Shown here piece after piece: positions 1 to 5,385 of a stretch of 5,385 bases of DNA (the stretch's first letter is position 1; each line of letters starts with the position of its first letter). The DNA is from Microbacterium sp. (GTDB lineage Bacteria > Actinomycetota > Actinomycetes > Actinomycetales > Microbacteriaceae). The translations under genes were made by a program, and so were the position numbers. The stretch covers positions 1 through 5,385 of the forward strand of contig QFPD01000169.1 in the NCBI GenBank assembly GCA_003248845.1, in the 5' to 3' direction. Below the pieces are notes generated by a model, which did not search any database, was not told the DNA's origin, and saw nothing but the letters and a program-made list of their open reading frames with translations.

Positions 1-1
1 G

Positions 2-151
2 CTGCAGCTGGTCGGCGGCGGCTGGGTGGGCCTGTGGAGGCCGATCGTCCGGACGCTGCTGCTCTGCCTCGTCATTCCCGCAGTGATCTGGGATGCCGAT
101 CAGCGCGGTGTGCACGACAAGGCCGCAGGAACGGTGCTGCTGCGCACCTGA
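2..151 (+). CDS. RDD-family membrane protein, C-terminal fragment (5' end outside window)
   Basis: The 49 visible codons end in a TGA stop. They contain a hydrophobic segment (RTLLLCLVIPAVIW, fragment residues 17-30) followed by the motif DADQRGVHDKAAGTVLL, which is the classic end of RDD-domain proteins: an Asp/Arg/Gly/His/Asp cluster and then AGT-V. RDD proteins are small polytopic membrane proteins of mostly unknown role; some have been proposed to act in ion transport. In mycobacteria an RDD gene sits beside a DUF4191 gene near glnA1, and here it also adjoins one, which supports the call. Its stop lies 33 bases from the convergent stop of the DUF4191 gene. The N-terminal part, including the RDD motif itself, is outside the window, so length and start cannot be judged. 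Confidence 0.8.
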   Translation: MQLVGGGWVGLWRPIVRTLLLCLVIPAVIWDADQRGVHDKAAGTVLLRT

Positions 152-184
152 GGCCCAGCCCGCAGGGACTGGTGAGCGGGATGC

Positions 185-895
185 TCAGCGCGGGCGCGGC
201 GCCCGGGCGCGCATCGGGTCGATGCCCTTCGGGATCGGGAGCGACGTCACCGACTGCGACACCGAGTCGACGCGCTTGACCACCGCGGCCATCGTCGCTC
301 GGTCGACCTTCTTGGGAAGGGACTTGATCGACGAGGCGAGCTTCGCGATCTCGACGTCGCCCTCGCCGTGGCCGACGTAGAGCACCGTGATCGGCACACC
401 GGAGGCGACGCGCTGCACCTTCATCTTCTCGTCGTTCACAAGGCGCGTGAGGCGCCCGCGCGCTCCTTCGGCGACGAGCACGACGCCGCCGCGTCCGATG
501 ACACGGTAGACGGCGTCCTGCGACTTCGGGTTGACGCCGACCGGCATCTCGGAAGCCACCCAGCTGCGCCCGAGCGACGTCGACAGCACATGGCCCGATG
601 CTCCCGGCATCCCGTCGAGCTTCTTGTACATCGCACGCGTGGAGAGCCGCGTGAGGAGGATCATCGCACCGAGGACGCCGAGCATGAGGCCGGTGAAGGC
701 CCAGAGGATGATGCTCCACACCGCCACCGGCGGGACGAGGAAGCCGACGAGCACACCCAGCGCAACGGCGACGACGACGATGGCGATGAGCGCCCAAGGG
801 AGCCAGGCGAACTCGGCCTTCGTGAAAGTGAACAGCGAGCGCAGCTGCGCGAAGAATCCGGGGCGCTTCTCGGGCGCGGTACTGCGGGAGGACAT
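185..895 (-). CDS. DUF4191 family two-helix membrane protein
   Basis: This gene encodes 236 residues. A short basic cytosolic N-terminus (1-30) is followed by two adjacent transmembrane helices (about 31-55 and 57-82), then a soluble domain of about 150 residues with the segments SLGRSWVASEMPVGVNPKSQ (107-126), VYRVIGRGGVVLVAEG (129-144) and VLYVGHGEGD (171-180). It ends in a basic tail rich in Arg and Pro. This arrangement matches the actinobacterial DUF4191 family (mycobacterial Rv2219 type), for which I know no established biochemical role. The family commonly lies near the lipoate/E2 genes and glnA. The ATG at 893-895 is preferred because a TAnnnT element stands exactly 6 bases upstream and no Shine-Dalgarno is visible, as expected of a leaderless mRNA. 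The helices begin soon after this start, so little N-terminal sequence appears to be missing. Function remains unknown; the family call is firm. Confidence 0.85.
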   Translation of the reverse strand: MSSRSTAPEKRPGFFAQLRSLFTFTKAEFAWLPWALIAIVVVAVALGVLVGFLVPPVAVWSIILWAFTGLMLGVLGAMILLTRLSTRAMYKKLDGMPGASGHVLSTSLGRSWVASEMPVGVNPKSQDAVYRVIGRGGVVLVAEGARGRLTRLVNDEKMKVQRVASGVPITVLYVGHGEGDVEIAKLASSIKSLPKKVDRATMAAVVKRVDSVSQSVTSLPIPKGIDPMRARAPRPR

Positions 896-1027
896 ACCGA
901 CAGCCTACCGTCCGGCGGCGGCTGTGAAACGGCCATCGACTCCTCCCCAAACGGGGGATCGTGCGAACTCTCCACAGTTCCGGGCGCTCGGCGACCATCG
1001 CCTCGGGACCGACGCGAGACTGCGGGC
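896..1027. promoter_or_regulatory. Divergent intergenic region with small inverted repeats
   Basis: This 132-base region separates two divergently transcribed genes and should hold both promoters. Besides the -10 element at 902-907 (minus strand) it contains two short perfect inverted repeats: TCCCC/GGGGA (944-948 and 954-958, 5-base loop) and GAACT/AGTTC (965-969 and 976-980, 6-base spacer). Either could be an operator, but 5-base arms are expected by chance fairly often. On the plus side GAGACT at 1016-1021 stands at -10 spacing before the ATG at 1028 but matches TAnnnT poorly, and a GAG trinucleotide about 9 bases upstream of that ATG is at best a weak ribosome-binding site. Confidence 0.35.
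902..907 (-). promoter_or_regulatory. -10 element of a probable leaderless promoter for the DUF4191 gene
   Basis: On the minus strand TAGGCT fits the actinobacterial -10 consensus TAnnnT. Exactly 6 bases separate it from the A of the ATG at 895, so transcription would begin at or next to the start codon. There is no purine-rich Shine-Dalgarno before this ATG, which fits leaderless translation, a common mode in actinobacteria. No convincing -35 is visible; the sequence around 924-930 reads TTTCAC/GTTTCA. The call is inferred from spacing alone. Confidence 0.45.
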
Positions 1028-2401
1028 ATGCCTGCTGCCGCGTCCTCCCTCCTCGATCCGCAGACTGCGCTCCGCCACCTCGGCGCGGACGAGGCTCCGT
1101 ATCCGGGATGGCTGCACGCCGGCACGCCGCCGACGATGTGGGTGGAGCTCGATCAGCTGCCGGAGGATGTGTGGCGGTGCGCGCCCGATGGCCACCTTCT
1201 CGTCCCCGTCGACGTCGCGCGTACACCGGACGGCCTCGCGGCCGTCGTGCCGCATTGCCCGACGCGTCTGAGCATCGGACTTGCGGAACGTGCGACGCCC
1301 GGGGGTACGGTCACGATCGCGGTCAGCATGGTGCGCGCGGCGGCCGAAGCGCGCGATCACGGCTTCACGGAGGGCAGTTGGTGGCTGGATGCCTCGGGCC
1401 GACCCGTCCTGGCGGTGCACGACGGCGCGGCATGGGTTGACGACGGTCGCGACCTGCTCGAGCATCTTGCCGAGCGCGCGGGGGCGCTGCTCGGTGAGGC
1501 TGTGGTGCGGGCTGCGGTACTCCTCGGCGAAACACGATGGCGGAACGGCGATGTCGAGAGCTGCGAGGACCAGCTCTTCGCGGCGGCCGAACCGGAGCCG
1601 CTCGATGGGTTGGATACCGCGCCGCGCGGGGACGGCCTCTTTCCACTGCCGCTTCGCGCGACCACTGTGCGCGCGGCGCGGGTCGAGACGGAGCCCGCCG
1701 CGGCGGAGTCGTGGCTCGCGCGCTTCACCGACGCCGACTGGGCGGGTCGTGTGGCCGAGGCGGTGCGCGGCGTTGTCGCGATCCCCGGTCGTCTGCGAGA
1801 GCGAGTGCGGGGCCGACGCGAGGAGCCTTCTTCACGCAGATCGGGCGCCGAGAAAGGGAAGGCTGAGCGCGCGGAGCGCACGCATTCCTCTCCCTCCGTG
1901 CGTCGGCGCGCGCCGTTGCTCGTCGCGGTCGCCGTCGGTGCCGTCGTGATCGGCGGAGGGCTACTGTGGCCCGAACCCGAGCGTCCCGCGGTGGCCGATC
2001 CGCAGCGGAGCGCTTCGGTCGAGCACACCGGGCTGGACGCGACGACGCCGCCGGTGGCCGAGCACGCGGAGGACGAGGCGCGCACCGACGCGGCGACCCC
2101 CGCTGCTCCGGAGCCGACTGACCTGGAGGGTGTCGCGCTCGACATCGTGCGGGCACTCGGCCGGTGCGGTGCGGTCGCTGGCGAATGTGCCGCCTTGCTC
2201 GAGCGGCCGGAGATGGCGGCGCCCACGGGGGTCGTCGTCTCGGGAGCTGCGGATACCGTGACGACTCTGCTCGACGAGTACGGCGGAGTGGCCGTGTTCC
2301 GGGTCGAATCTGCGGCGCTGGCGCCGCAGATTCTCGTGCTCGTCAGCGTGAACGGGAAATGGCTGGTCCGCGACGTCTACGACGTCGCGGACCAGCCATG
2401 A
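1028..2401 (+). CDS. Unknown single-pass membrane protein: pseudokinase-like cytosolic region plus NTF2-like exported domain
   Basis: I do not recognise this 457-residue protein by name. Residues 1-294 are cytosolic by the positive-inside rule: RRR at 292-294 precedes one transmembrane helix at about 295-315 (APLLVAVAVGAVVIGG). Residues 316-366 are an acidic, Pro/Ala/Thr-rich exported linker. Residues 367-457 form a compact domain ending in ILVLVSVNGKWLVRDVYDVA, the strand pattern of NTF2/SnoaL-like domains, with two Cys (C380, C387) that could form a disulfide. Residues 70-150 read like a kinase hinge and C-lobe: AAVVPHCPTRL, a helix TVTIAVSMVRAAAEARDHG, then WWLDASGRPVLAVHD in the place of the catalytic-loop and DFG region. 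The HGD/HRD, Asn and DFG residues are absent, so it should be inactive if it is a kinase fold. The ATG at 1028 is chosen because no in-frame ATG or GTG start precedes it in the intergenic region; the frame is open further upstream, but only as antisense to the DUF4191 gene. It stands alone, divergent from DUF4191 and convergent with sucB (20 bases between stops). Reality as a gene is well supported; the domain assignments are inference. Confidence 0.75.
   Translation: MPAAASSLLDPQTALRHLGADEAPYPGWLHAGTPPTMWVELDQLPEDVWRCAPDGHLLVPVDVARTPDGLAAVVPHCPTRLSIGLAERATPGGTVTIAVSMVRAAAEARDHGFTEGSWWLDASGRPVLAVHDGAAWVDDGRDLLEHLAERAGALLGEAVVRAAVLLGETRWRNGDVESCEDQLFAAAEPEPLDGLDTAPRGDGLFPLPLRATTVRAARVETEPAAAESWLARFTDADWAGRVAEAVRGVVAIPGRLRERVRGRREEPSSRRSGAEKGKAERAERTHSSPSVRRRAPLLVAVAVGAVVIGGGLLWPEPERPAVADPQRSASVEHTGLDATTPPVAEHAEDEARTDAATPAAPEPTDLEGVALDIVRALGRCGAVAGECAALLERPEMAAPTGVVVSGAADTVTTLLDEYGGVAVFRVESAALAPQILVLVSVNGKWLVRDVYDVADQP
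2306..2333. repeat. Perfect 13-base inverted repeat within the coding 3' end
   Basis: The arms GAATCTGCGGCGC (2306-2318) and GCGCCGCAGATTC (2321-2333) are exactly complementary, separated by TG. As RNA this could fold with a slightly larger loop by opening the inner pairs. It lies inside the 1028-2401 gene, where it encodes ESAALAPQI, and about 90 bases beyond the sucB stop on the other strand. It precedes a second, longer perfect hairpin by 27 bases. There is no T-tract on either side. It may be part of a tandem bidirectional terminator or a transcript-stabilising structure. Confidence 0.6.
2361..2397. terminator. Perfect 17-base hairpin, probable bidirectional terminator for the sucB operon and the convergent gene
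   Basis: The arms GGCTGGTCCGCGACGTC (2361-2377) and GACGTCGCGGACCAGCC (2381-2397) are exactly complementary around the 3-base loop TAC. The structure ends 2 bases before the plus-strand gene's stop codon (2399-2401), so it lies wholly within that coding region. It starts 24 bases past the sucB stop (2422) on the minus strand, a natural place for a terminator. On the minus strand it is followed by ATTTCCCG, only a weak T-run; on the plus strand by ATGATCACG. Actinobacterial terminators often lack a U-tract, so a terminator role is plausible but unproven. Confidence 0.65.
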
Positions 2402-2421
2402 TCACGCGGGGGTGCGGACGC

Positions 2422-4104
2422 TCAGAACCCGAGCTTCGCTGCGAAGTCCGCCGCTTCGAGGCGAGACTTGATCGCCCCGAGGAAGCGAGCGGCGTCGGCG
2501 CCGTCGATGATGCGGTGGTCGTACGAGAGCGCCAGGTAGACGTAGGAGCGGACGCCGATGGCATCCACACCATCGGTCGTGACGACACCCGGCTCCTTGA
2601 CGACCGCGCCCGTACCGAGGATGGCTGACTGCGGCAGGAACACGACGGGCGTGTCGAACAGTGCGCCGCGCGAACCGGTGTTCGTCACCGTGAAGGTGCC
2701 GCCGGCGAGCTCGTCGGGCTTCAGCTTGTTGTCACGCGTGCGCGACGCCAGGTCGGCGATCTCCGACGAGATGCCGGCGAGCGTCTTGTCACCTGCGTCA
2801 CGGAGCACGGGGGTGAGCAGGCCCCGCTCGGTGTCCACCGCGATGGAGATGTTCTCGGTTGCGGGGTAGACGATGTCGGTGCCGTTGACCGTCGCGTTGA
2901 TGATCGGGAACGCTTGGAGGGCCTCGGCGGCGGCGAGCACGAAGAACGGCAGGAACGAGAGCTTGCCCCCCGTGGCTGCGACGAAGTCCTTCTGCACGGC
3001 GGCGCGGTAGGCCGCGACGCGCGTGACGTCGACCTTCACTACGGTCGTCAGCTGAGCGGTCTGCTGCATGGATGCCACGGCGCGCTCCGCGAGCACCTTG
3101 CGCAGGCGCGACATCGGCGCCGTCGTGCCGCGGAGCTCGGACACCTCGAGTGCGGGTGCCGCGGGCGCCGCAGCGGCGGGAGCGGCGGCAGCCGGTGCAG
3201 CCTTGGCCGCTTCGGCGGCCTGAAGGACGTCCTCCTTGCGGATGCGACCCCCGACGCCCGTCCCCGTGACGGAGGCGAGGTCGACGCCCTGCTGCTGAGC
3301 AAGACGGCGCACGAGCGGGGTGACGTACGTGGTGACGTCGTCGTCCGCAGCAGGTGCGCTCGGCGCGGAAGCGGGGGCGGCCGGGGCGGGTGCCGCAGCG
3401 GGAGCAGCCGGGGCGGGTGCGGCCGGGGCCGGAGCGGCCGGGGCAGACTCGGCGGCCGGTGCGGGCGCGGCGGGGGGAGCGGCAGGTGCGGCGCCAGAGC
3501 CGACGCGGGCGAGCACGGCGCCCACGGCGACCGTCTCGTCCTCGGCGACGAGGATCTCCTGCAGCGTGCCGGCGACCGGCGAGGGGATTTCGGTGTCGAC
3601 CTTGTCGGTGGAGATCTCGAGGAGCGGCTCGTCGACGGCGACGTCATCACCGACCTGCTTGAGCCAGCGGGTCACGGTGCCCTCGGTGACGCTCTCGCCG
3701 AGCTCGGGCAGTACGACATCCTTGGCGTCGCCGGAGGCGGCGGGAGCGGGCTCCGACTCGGGCTGCGCGGGCGCAGGCTCCGCGGCCGCGGGCTCCTCGG
3801 CGGCGGGAGCGGCGGGGGCCTCGGGCTCCTCGGCCGCGGGCGCGGCGTCTCCGGCGGGAGCGCTCGAGCCGTCACCGATCTTGGCGAGCACGGCCCCGAC
3901 CTCGACAGTCTCGTCCTCGGCCACGAGGATCTCCTCGATGACGCCGCTGACAGGTGAGGGGATCTCGGTGTCGACCTTGTCGGTCGAGATCTCGAGCAGG
4001 CCCTCGTCGGCCTGGATCGTGTCACCGACCTTCTTGAGCCAGCGGGTGACCGTTCCCTCGGTGACGCTCTCTCCGAGCGCGGGGAGGACCACGGATGTGC
4101 TCAT
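2422..4104 (-). CDS. sucB: Dihydrolipoamide acyltransferase, E2 of 2-oxo acid dehydrogenase complex (actinobacterial SucB/DlaT type)
   Basis: This 560-residue cytoplasmic E2 forms the core of a 2-oxo acid dehydrogenase complex, passing acyl groups from E1 to CoA on swinging lipoyl arms. Two lipoyl domains lie at 1-79 and 128-204, each with the lipoylation motif TDKVDTE (Lys43, Lys168). A peripheral-subunit-binding domain for E1/E3 follows at about 258-298 ([17 protein letters not shown]...[14 protein letters not shown]). The catalytic domain spans about 320-560 and has the active-site motif SYDHRIIDG (His530, Asp534). Linkers are Ala/Pro/Glu-rich (80-127) and Ala/Pro-rich (205-257, 300-318), as usual for mobile lipoyl domains. 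Length is typical of actinobacterial E2s. The ATG has a good ribosome-binding site. It follows lpdA by 64 bases in the same direction, an E3-E2 pair. Such proteins are usually annotated as succinyltransferase (SucB), but in Mycobacterium tuberculosis (DlaT) and Corynebacterium glutamicum the equivalent E2 serves pyruvate dehydrogenase, while the 2-oxoglutarate E1 carries its own succinyltransferase domain. Substrate is therefore uncertain; E2 identity is firm. Confidence 0.96.
   Translation of the reverse strand: MSTSVVLPALGESVTEGTVTRWLKKVGDTIQADEGLLEISTDKVDTEIPSPVSGVIEEILVAEDETVEVGAVLAKIGDGSSAPAGDAAPAAEEPEAPAAPAAEEPAAAEPAPAQPESEPAPAASGDAKDVVLPELGESVTEGTVTRWLKQVGDDVAVDEPLLEISTDKVDTEIPSPVAGTLQEILVAEDETVAVGAVLARVGSGAAPAAPPAAPAPAAESAPAAPAPAAPAPAAPAAAPAPAAPASAPSAPAADDDVTTYVTPLVRRLAQQQGVDLASVTGTGVGGRIRKEDVLQAAEAAKAAPAAAAPAAAAPAAPALEVSELRGTTAPMSRLRKVLAERAVASMQQTAQLTTVVKVDVTRVAAYRAAVQKDFVAATGGKLSFLPFFVLAAAEALQAFPIINATVNGTDIVYPATENISIAVDTERGLLTPVLRDAGDKTLAGISSEIADLASRTRDNKLKPDELAGGTFTVTNTGSRGALFDTPVVFLPQSAILGTGAVVKEPGVVTTDGVDAIGVRSYVYLALSYDHRIIDGADAARFLGAIKSRLEAADFAAKLGF
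3493..3717 (-). repeat. Second copy of the duplicated lipoyl domain (sucB residues 130-204)
   Basis: This segment encodes a 75-residue lipoyl domain that aligns without gaps to the copy at 3868-4092; 60 of 75 residues are identical by my count. The period is exactly 375 bases (125 codons). The most strictly kept blocks are [30 protein letters not shown] and [10 protein letters not shown], which surround the lipoylated Lys168. Confidence 0.9.
3868..4092 (-). repeat. First copy of the duplicated lipoyl domain (sucB residues 5-79)
   Basis: This is the N-terminal partner of the repeat at 3493-3717, with Lys43 as the expected lipoylation site. The 15 differences from the other copy lie mainly in the loop after the first strand ([12 protein letters not shown] against [12 protein letters not shown]) and around the turn after PSPV. 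The two copies are joined by an acidic Ala/Pro/Glu linker (residues 80-127). Confidence 0.9.
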
Positions 4105-4111
4105 GACTGTG

Positions 4112-4119
4112 TCTCCTTC
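4112..4119 (-). promoter_or_regulatory. Ribosome-binding site of sucB
   Basis: On the minus strand GAAGGAGA lies upstream of the sucB ATG (4102-4104), with 8 bases between AAGGAG and the start codon. It is the only strong Shine-Dalgarno seen before a gene start in the window and fixes the sucB start, which also coincides with the beginning of the first lipoyl domain. Confidence 0.85.
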
Positions 4120-4139
4120 AGAAAGTCCGATGTCGTTCT

Positions 4140-4145
4140 AGCTTA
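4140..4145 (-). promoter_or_regulatory. Possible internal -10 element upstream of sucB
   Basis: In the otherwise GC-rich 64-base gap between lpdA and sucB, the minus strand has an AT-richer patch (CACTAAGCTAGAAC) containing TAAGCT, which matches TAnnnT. A start near 4133 would give a leader of about 29 bases that includes the ribosome-binding site. No -35 is recognisable at the right distance. It could let sucB be transcribed apart from lpdA, but the evidence is weak. Confidence 0.2.
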
Positions 4146-4168
4146 GTGACCCACGCGTGCGGCGGGAG

Positions 4169-5385
4169 TCAGAGGGCGTGCAGCGGCTTGCCCGCAAGCG
4201 CCAGGAAGGCTTCGCCCAGTGCTTCGCTCTGCGTCGGGTGCGCGTGGATGAGGGGGGCGAGGTCTTCGGGATGCGCCTCCCAACCGACGGCGAGCTGACC
4301 CTCGGTGATCAGCTCGCCGACGCGATCCCCGATGAGGTGCACACCGAGGATGGGGCCGTCGGCGCGCCGGACGACCTTCACGAGCCCCGCGGTGCCGAGG
4401 ATCTCGCTCTTGCCGTTGCCGGCGAGGTTGTACTCGTACGTCGCGACCTCGTCGCCGTGCTCTGCGCGCGCCTGCGCTTCGGTGAGGCCAACGGAGGCGA
4501 CCTCGGGGCTCGAGTATGTGACGCGGGGGATGGATGCCTCAGGAACCGCGATCGGGTGGGCGCCCGCGATCTGCTCGGCCACGAAGATGCCCTGCTGGAA
4601 GCTCCGGTGCGCGAGCTGGAGGCCCGGCACGATGTCTCCGACGGCGTACACGTGCGGCGCGGAGGTCGCGAGTCGCTCGTCCACCGTCACGAACCCGCGG
4701 TCGATGGTCACGCCGGCTTCCTCGAATCCGAGCCCGTCCGTCGCCGGGCCGCGGCCGACGGCGACCAGGAGGTAGTCCGCGCCGAGCGCGGTGCCGTCTT
4801 CGAGGCTGACCTCCACCCCGGCATCCGTCTGCGTGACGCCCGCGAAGCGCACACCGAGCTTCGCGGTGATGCCGCGCTTGCGGAACGCCCGCTCGAGCCC
4901 TTTGCTCAGTGCGATGTCCTCGTTCGGGACCAGGTGATCGAGCGCCTCGACGATCGTGACCTCCGCGCCGAACGAGCGCCACACGCTGGCGAATTCGACT
5001 CCGATCACTCCGCCGCCCAGGATGACGACACGCTCGGGGATGATGTCGAGCGCGAGGGCTGCCTCGCTGTCGAGGACGCGCCCCCCGAGTTCGAGCCCCG
5101 GCAGCGTGCGACTGTACGACCCCGTGGCGAGGACCACGTCTGCGCCACGGTAGATGGCGTCGCCCACGGCCACTGCACCGTCGGACATCAGACGACCCGA
5201 TCCGGCGACGACCTCGATGCCACGGGCCTTGAGGAGGCCCTCCAGACCCTTGTACTTCTTCGCGACGATGCCCTCGCGGTACGCCGTGACGCCGGCGGGA
5301 TCGATGCCCTGCAACTGAGCGGTGACGCCGACGGTGCCGGCCGAGCGTACGTGATCGGCGACCTCGGCCGCGTGCAGGAGCGCCT
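4169..5385 (-). CDS. lpdA: Dihydrolipoamide dehydrogenase (E3), N-terminus cut by window edge
   Basis: This FAD flavoprotein reoxidises dihydrolipoyl groups on E2 and reduces NAD+. The frame stays open to the window edge, giving 404 visible residues. The first visible residues, ALLHAAEVADHV, are what follows the redox-active CxxxxC segment (GCIPTK) in this family, so roughly 50-60 residues with the FAD dinucleotide fold and the disulfide are missing. A TTG codon at 5312-5314 lies within the protein and is not the start. Visible landmarks (fragment numbering): ATGS at 87-90; the NAD-binding fold VVILGGGVIGVEFAS at 119-133; the second FAD motif YAVGDIVPGLQLAHRSFQQG at about 246-265; and the C-terminal active-site His-Glu pair in HAHPTQSEALGE at 380-391. 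The dimer-interface domain is complete to the stop. It lies upstream of sucB in the same direction, so both are likely co-transcribed and both products join the same complex. It could also supply the pyruvate, 2-oxoglutarate and glycine-cleavage systems. Confidence 0.95.
   Translation of the reverse strand, partial: ALLHAAEVADHVRSAGTVGVTAQLQGIDPAGVTAYREGIVAKKYKGLEGLLKARGIEVVAGSGRLMSDGAVAVGDAIYRGADVVLATGSYSRTLPGLELGGRVLDSEAALALDIIPERVVILGGGVIGVEFASVWRSFGAEVTIVEALDHLVPNEDIALSKGLERAFRKRGITAKLGVRFAGVTQTDAGVEVSLEDGTALGADYLLVAVGRGPATDGLGFEEAGVTIDRGFVTVDERLATSAPHVYAVGDIVPGLQLAHRSFQQGIFVAEQIAGAHPIAVPEASIPRVTYSSPEVASVGLTEAQARAEHGDEVATYEYNLAGNGKSEILGTAGLVKVVRRADGPILGVHLIGDRVGELITEGQLAVGWEAHPEDLAPLIHAHPTQSEALGEAFLALAGKPLHAL

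Noticed and set aside
152..212. GC-rich inverted repeats between and at the ends of the RDD and DUF4191 genes (CCCGC/GCGGG at 159-163 and 176-180; palindrome GCGCCCGGGCGC at 199-210)
   Set aside because: The arms are short, or have no loop so cannot form a normal hairpin, and there is no T-run. It may contribute to convergent termination, but nothing distinguishes it from GC-rich background.
368..1027. In-frame upstream extension of the 1028-2401 gene across the DUF4191 region
   Set aside because: The extension would be antisense to the well-supported DUF4191 gene and encodes an Arg/Asp/His/Glu-rich low-complexity stretch typical of shadow frames; the protein-like sequence begins near the ATG at 1028.
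72..1226. 384-codon minus-strand open frame across the DUF4191 gene and the divergent region
   Set aside because: It is a different frame from DUF4191 with an Arg-rich shadow product, and it overlaps two better-supported genes and their promoter region.
3340..3492. Low-complexity GC-rich repeat tract
   Set aside because: It is the Ala/Pro hinge linker of E2 between the second lipoyl domain and the subunit-binding domain, an expected feature of the family rather than a separate repeat element.
3320..4141. Long plus-strand open frame (273 codons) opposite sucB with a Ser/Ala/Gly-rich product
   Set aside because: It is the antisense of the lipoyl domains and Ala/Pro linkers of sucB; its low-complexity product follows from GC-rich codons read backwards, and sucB itself is unmistakable.
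5312..5314. TTG as a start codon for lpdA
   Set aside because: The frame continues upstream to the window edge with sequence typical of dihydrolipoamide dehydrogenase (ALLHAAEVADHV), so the true start lies outside the window.

Overview
The window comes from a high-GC Gram-positive (actinobacterial) chromosome, most likely Microbacteriaceae (Microbacterium or a close relative). The evidence is very GC-rich coding DNA with G/C third positions, a DUF4191 membrane protein beside an RDD protein, and an E2 acyltransferase of the actinobacterial SucB/DlaT type with two lipoyl domains. The genus is inferred from protein style, not from a marker gene.

Layout, left to right: (1) 2-151 (+), the C-terminal tail of an RDD-family membrane protein. 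(2) 185-895 (-), a complete DUF4191 two-helix membrane protein convergent with it. (3) 896-1027, a 132-base divergent intergenic region with a good leaderless -10 element for the DUF4191 gene and small inverted repeats. (4) 1028-2401 (+), an unrecognised 457-residue single-pass membrane protein; its cytosolic half looks like a decayed Ser/Thr-kinase C-lobe and its exported C-terminus like an NTF2/SnoaL-type domain. (5) 2306-2397, two perfect inverted repeats inside the last ~95 bases of that gene, just downstream of the convergent sucB stop. (6) 2422-4104 (-), sucB, a complete 560-residue E2. (7) 4169-5385 (-), lpdA, E3 dihydrolipoamide dehydrogenase, lacking its N-terminus because the window ends.

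lpdA and sucB run in the same direction, 64 bases apart, and form an E3-E2 unit of the 2-oxo acid dehydrogenase complexes (pyruvate and/or 2-oxoglutarate). E2 carries acyl groups on its lipoyl lysines and E3 reoxidises the dihydrolipoyl arm with NAD+. No E1 gene is in view. In mycobacteria the E2 gene, lipB, lipA, DUF4191, RDD and glnA1 lie close together. Here the E2, DUF4191 and RDD genes are present, but lipB/lipA are not between them; the unknown membrane protein gene occupies that interval in the opposite orientation.

Most of the window is ordinary core metabolism. The points worth a second look are the pair of perfect hairpins built into the 3' end of the unknown gene, the pseudokinase-like architecture of that protein, and the leaderless promoter of the DUF4191 gene. 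I see no mobile element, CRISPR array, tRNA or rRNA.
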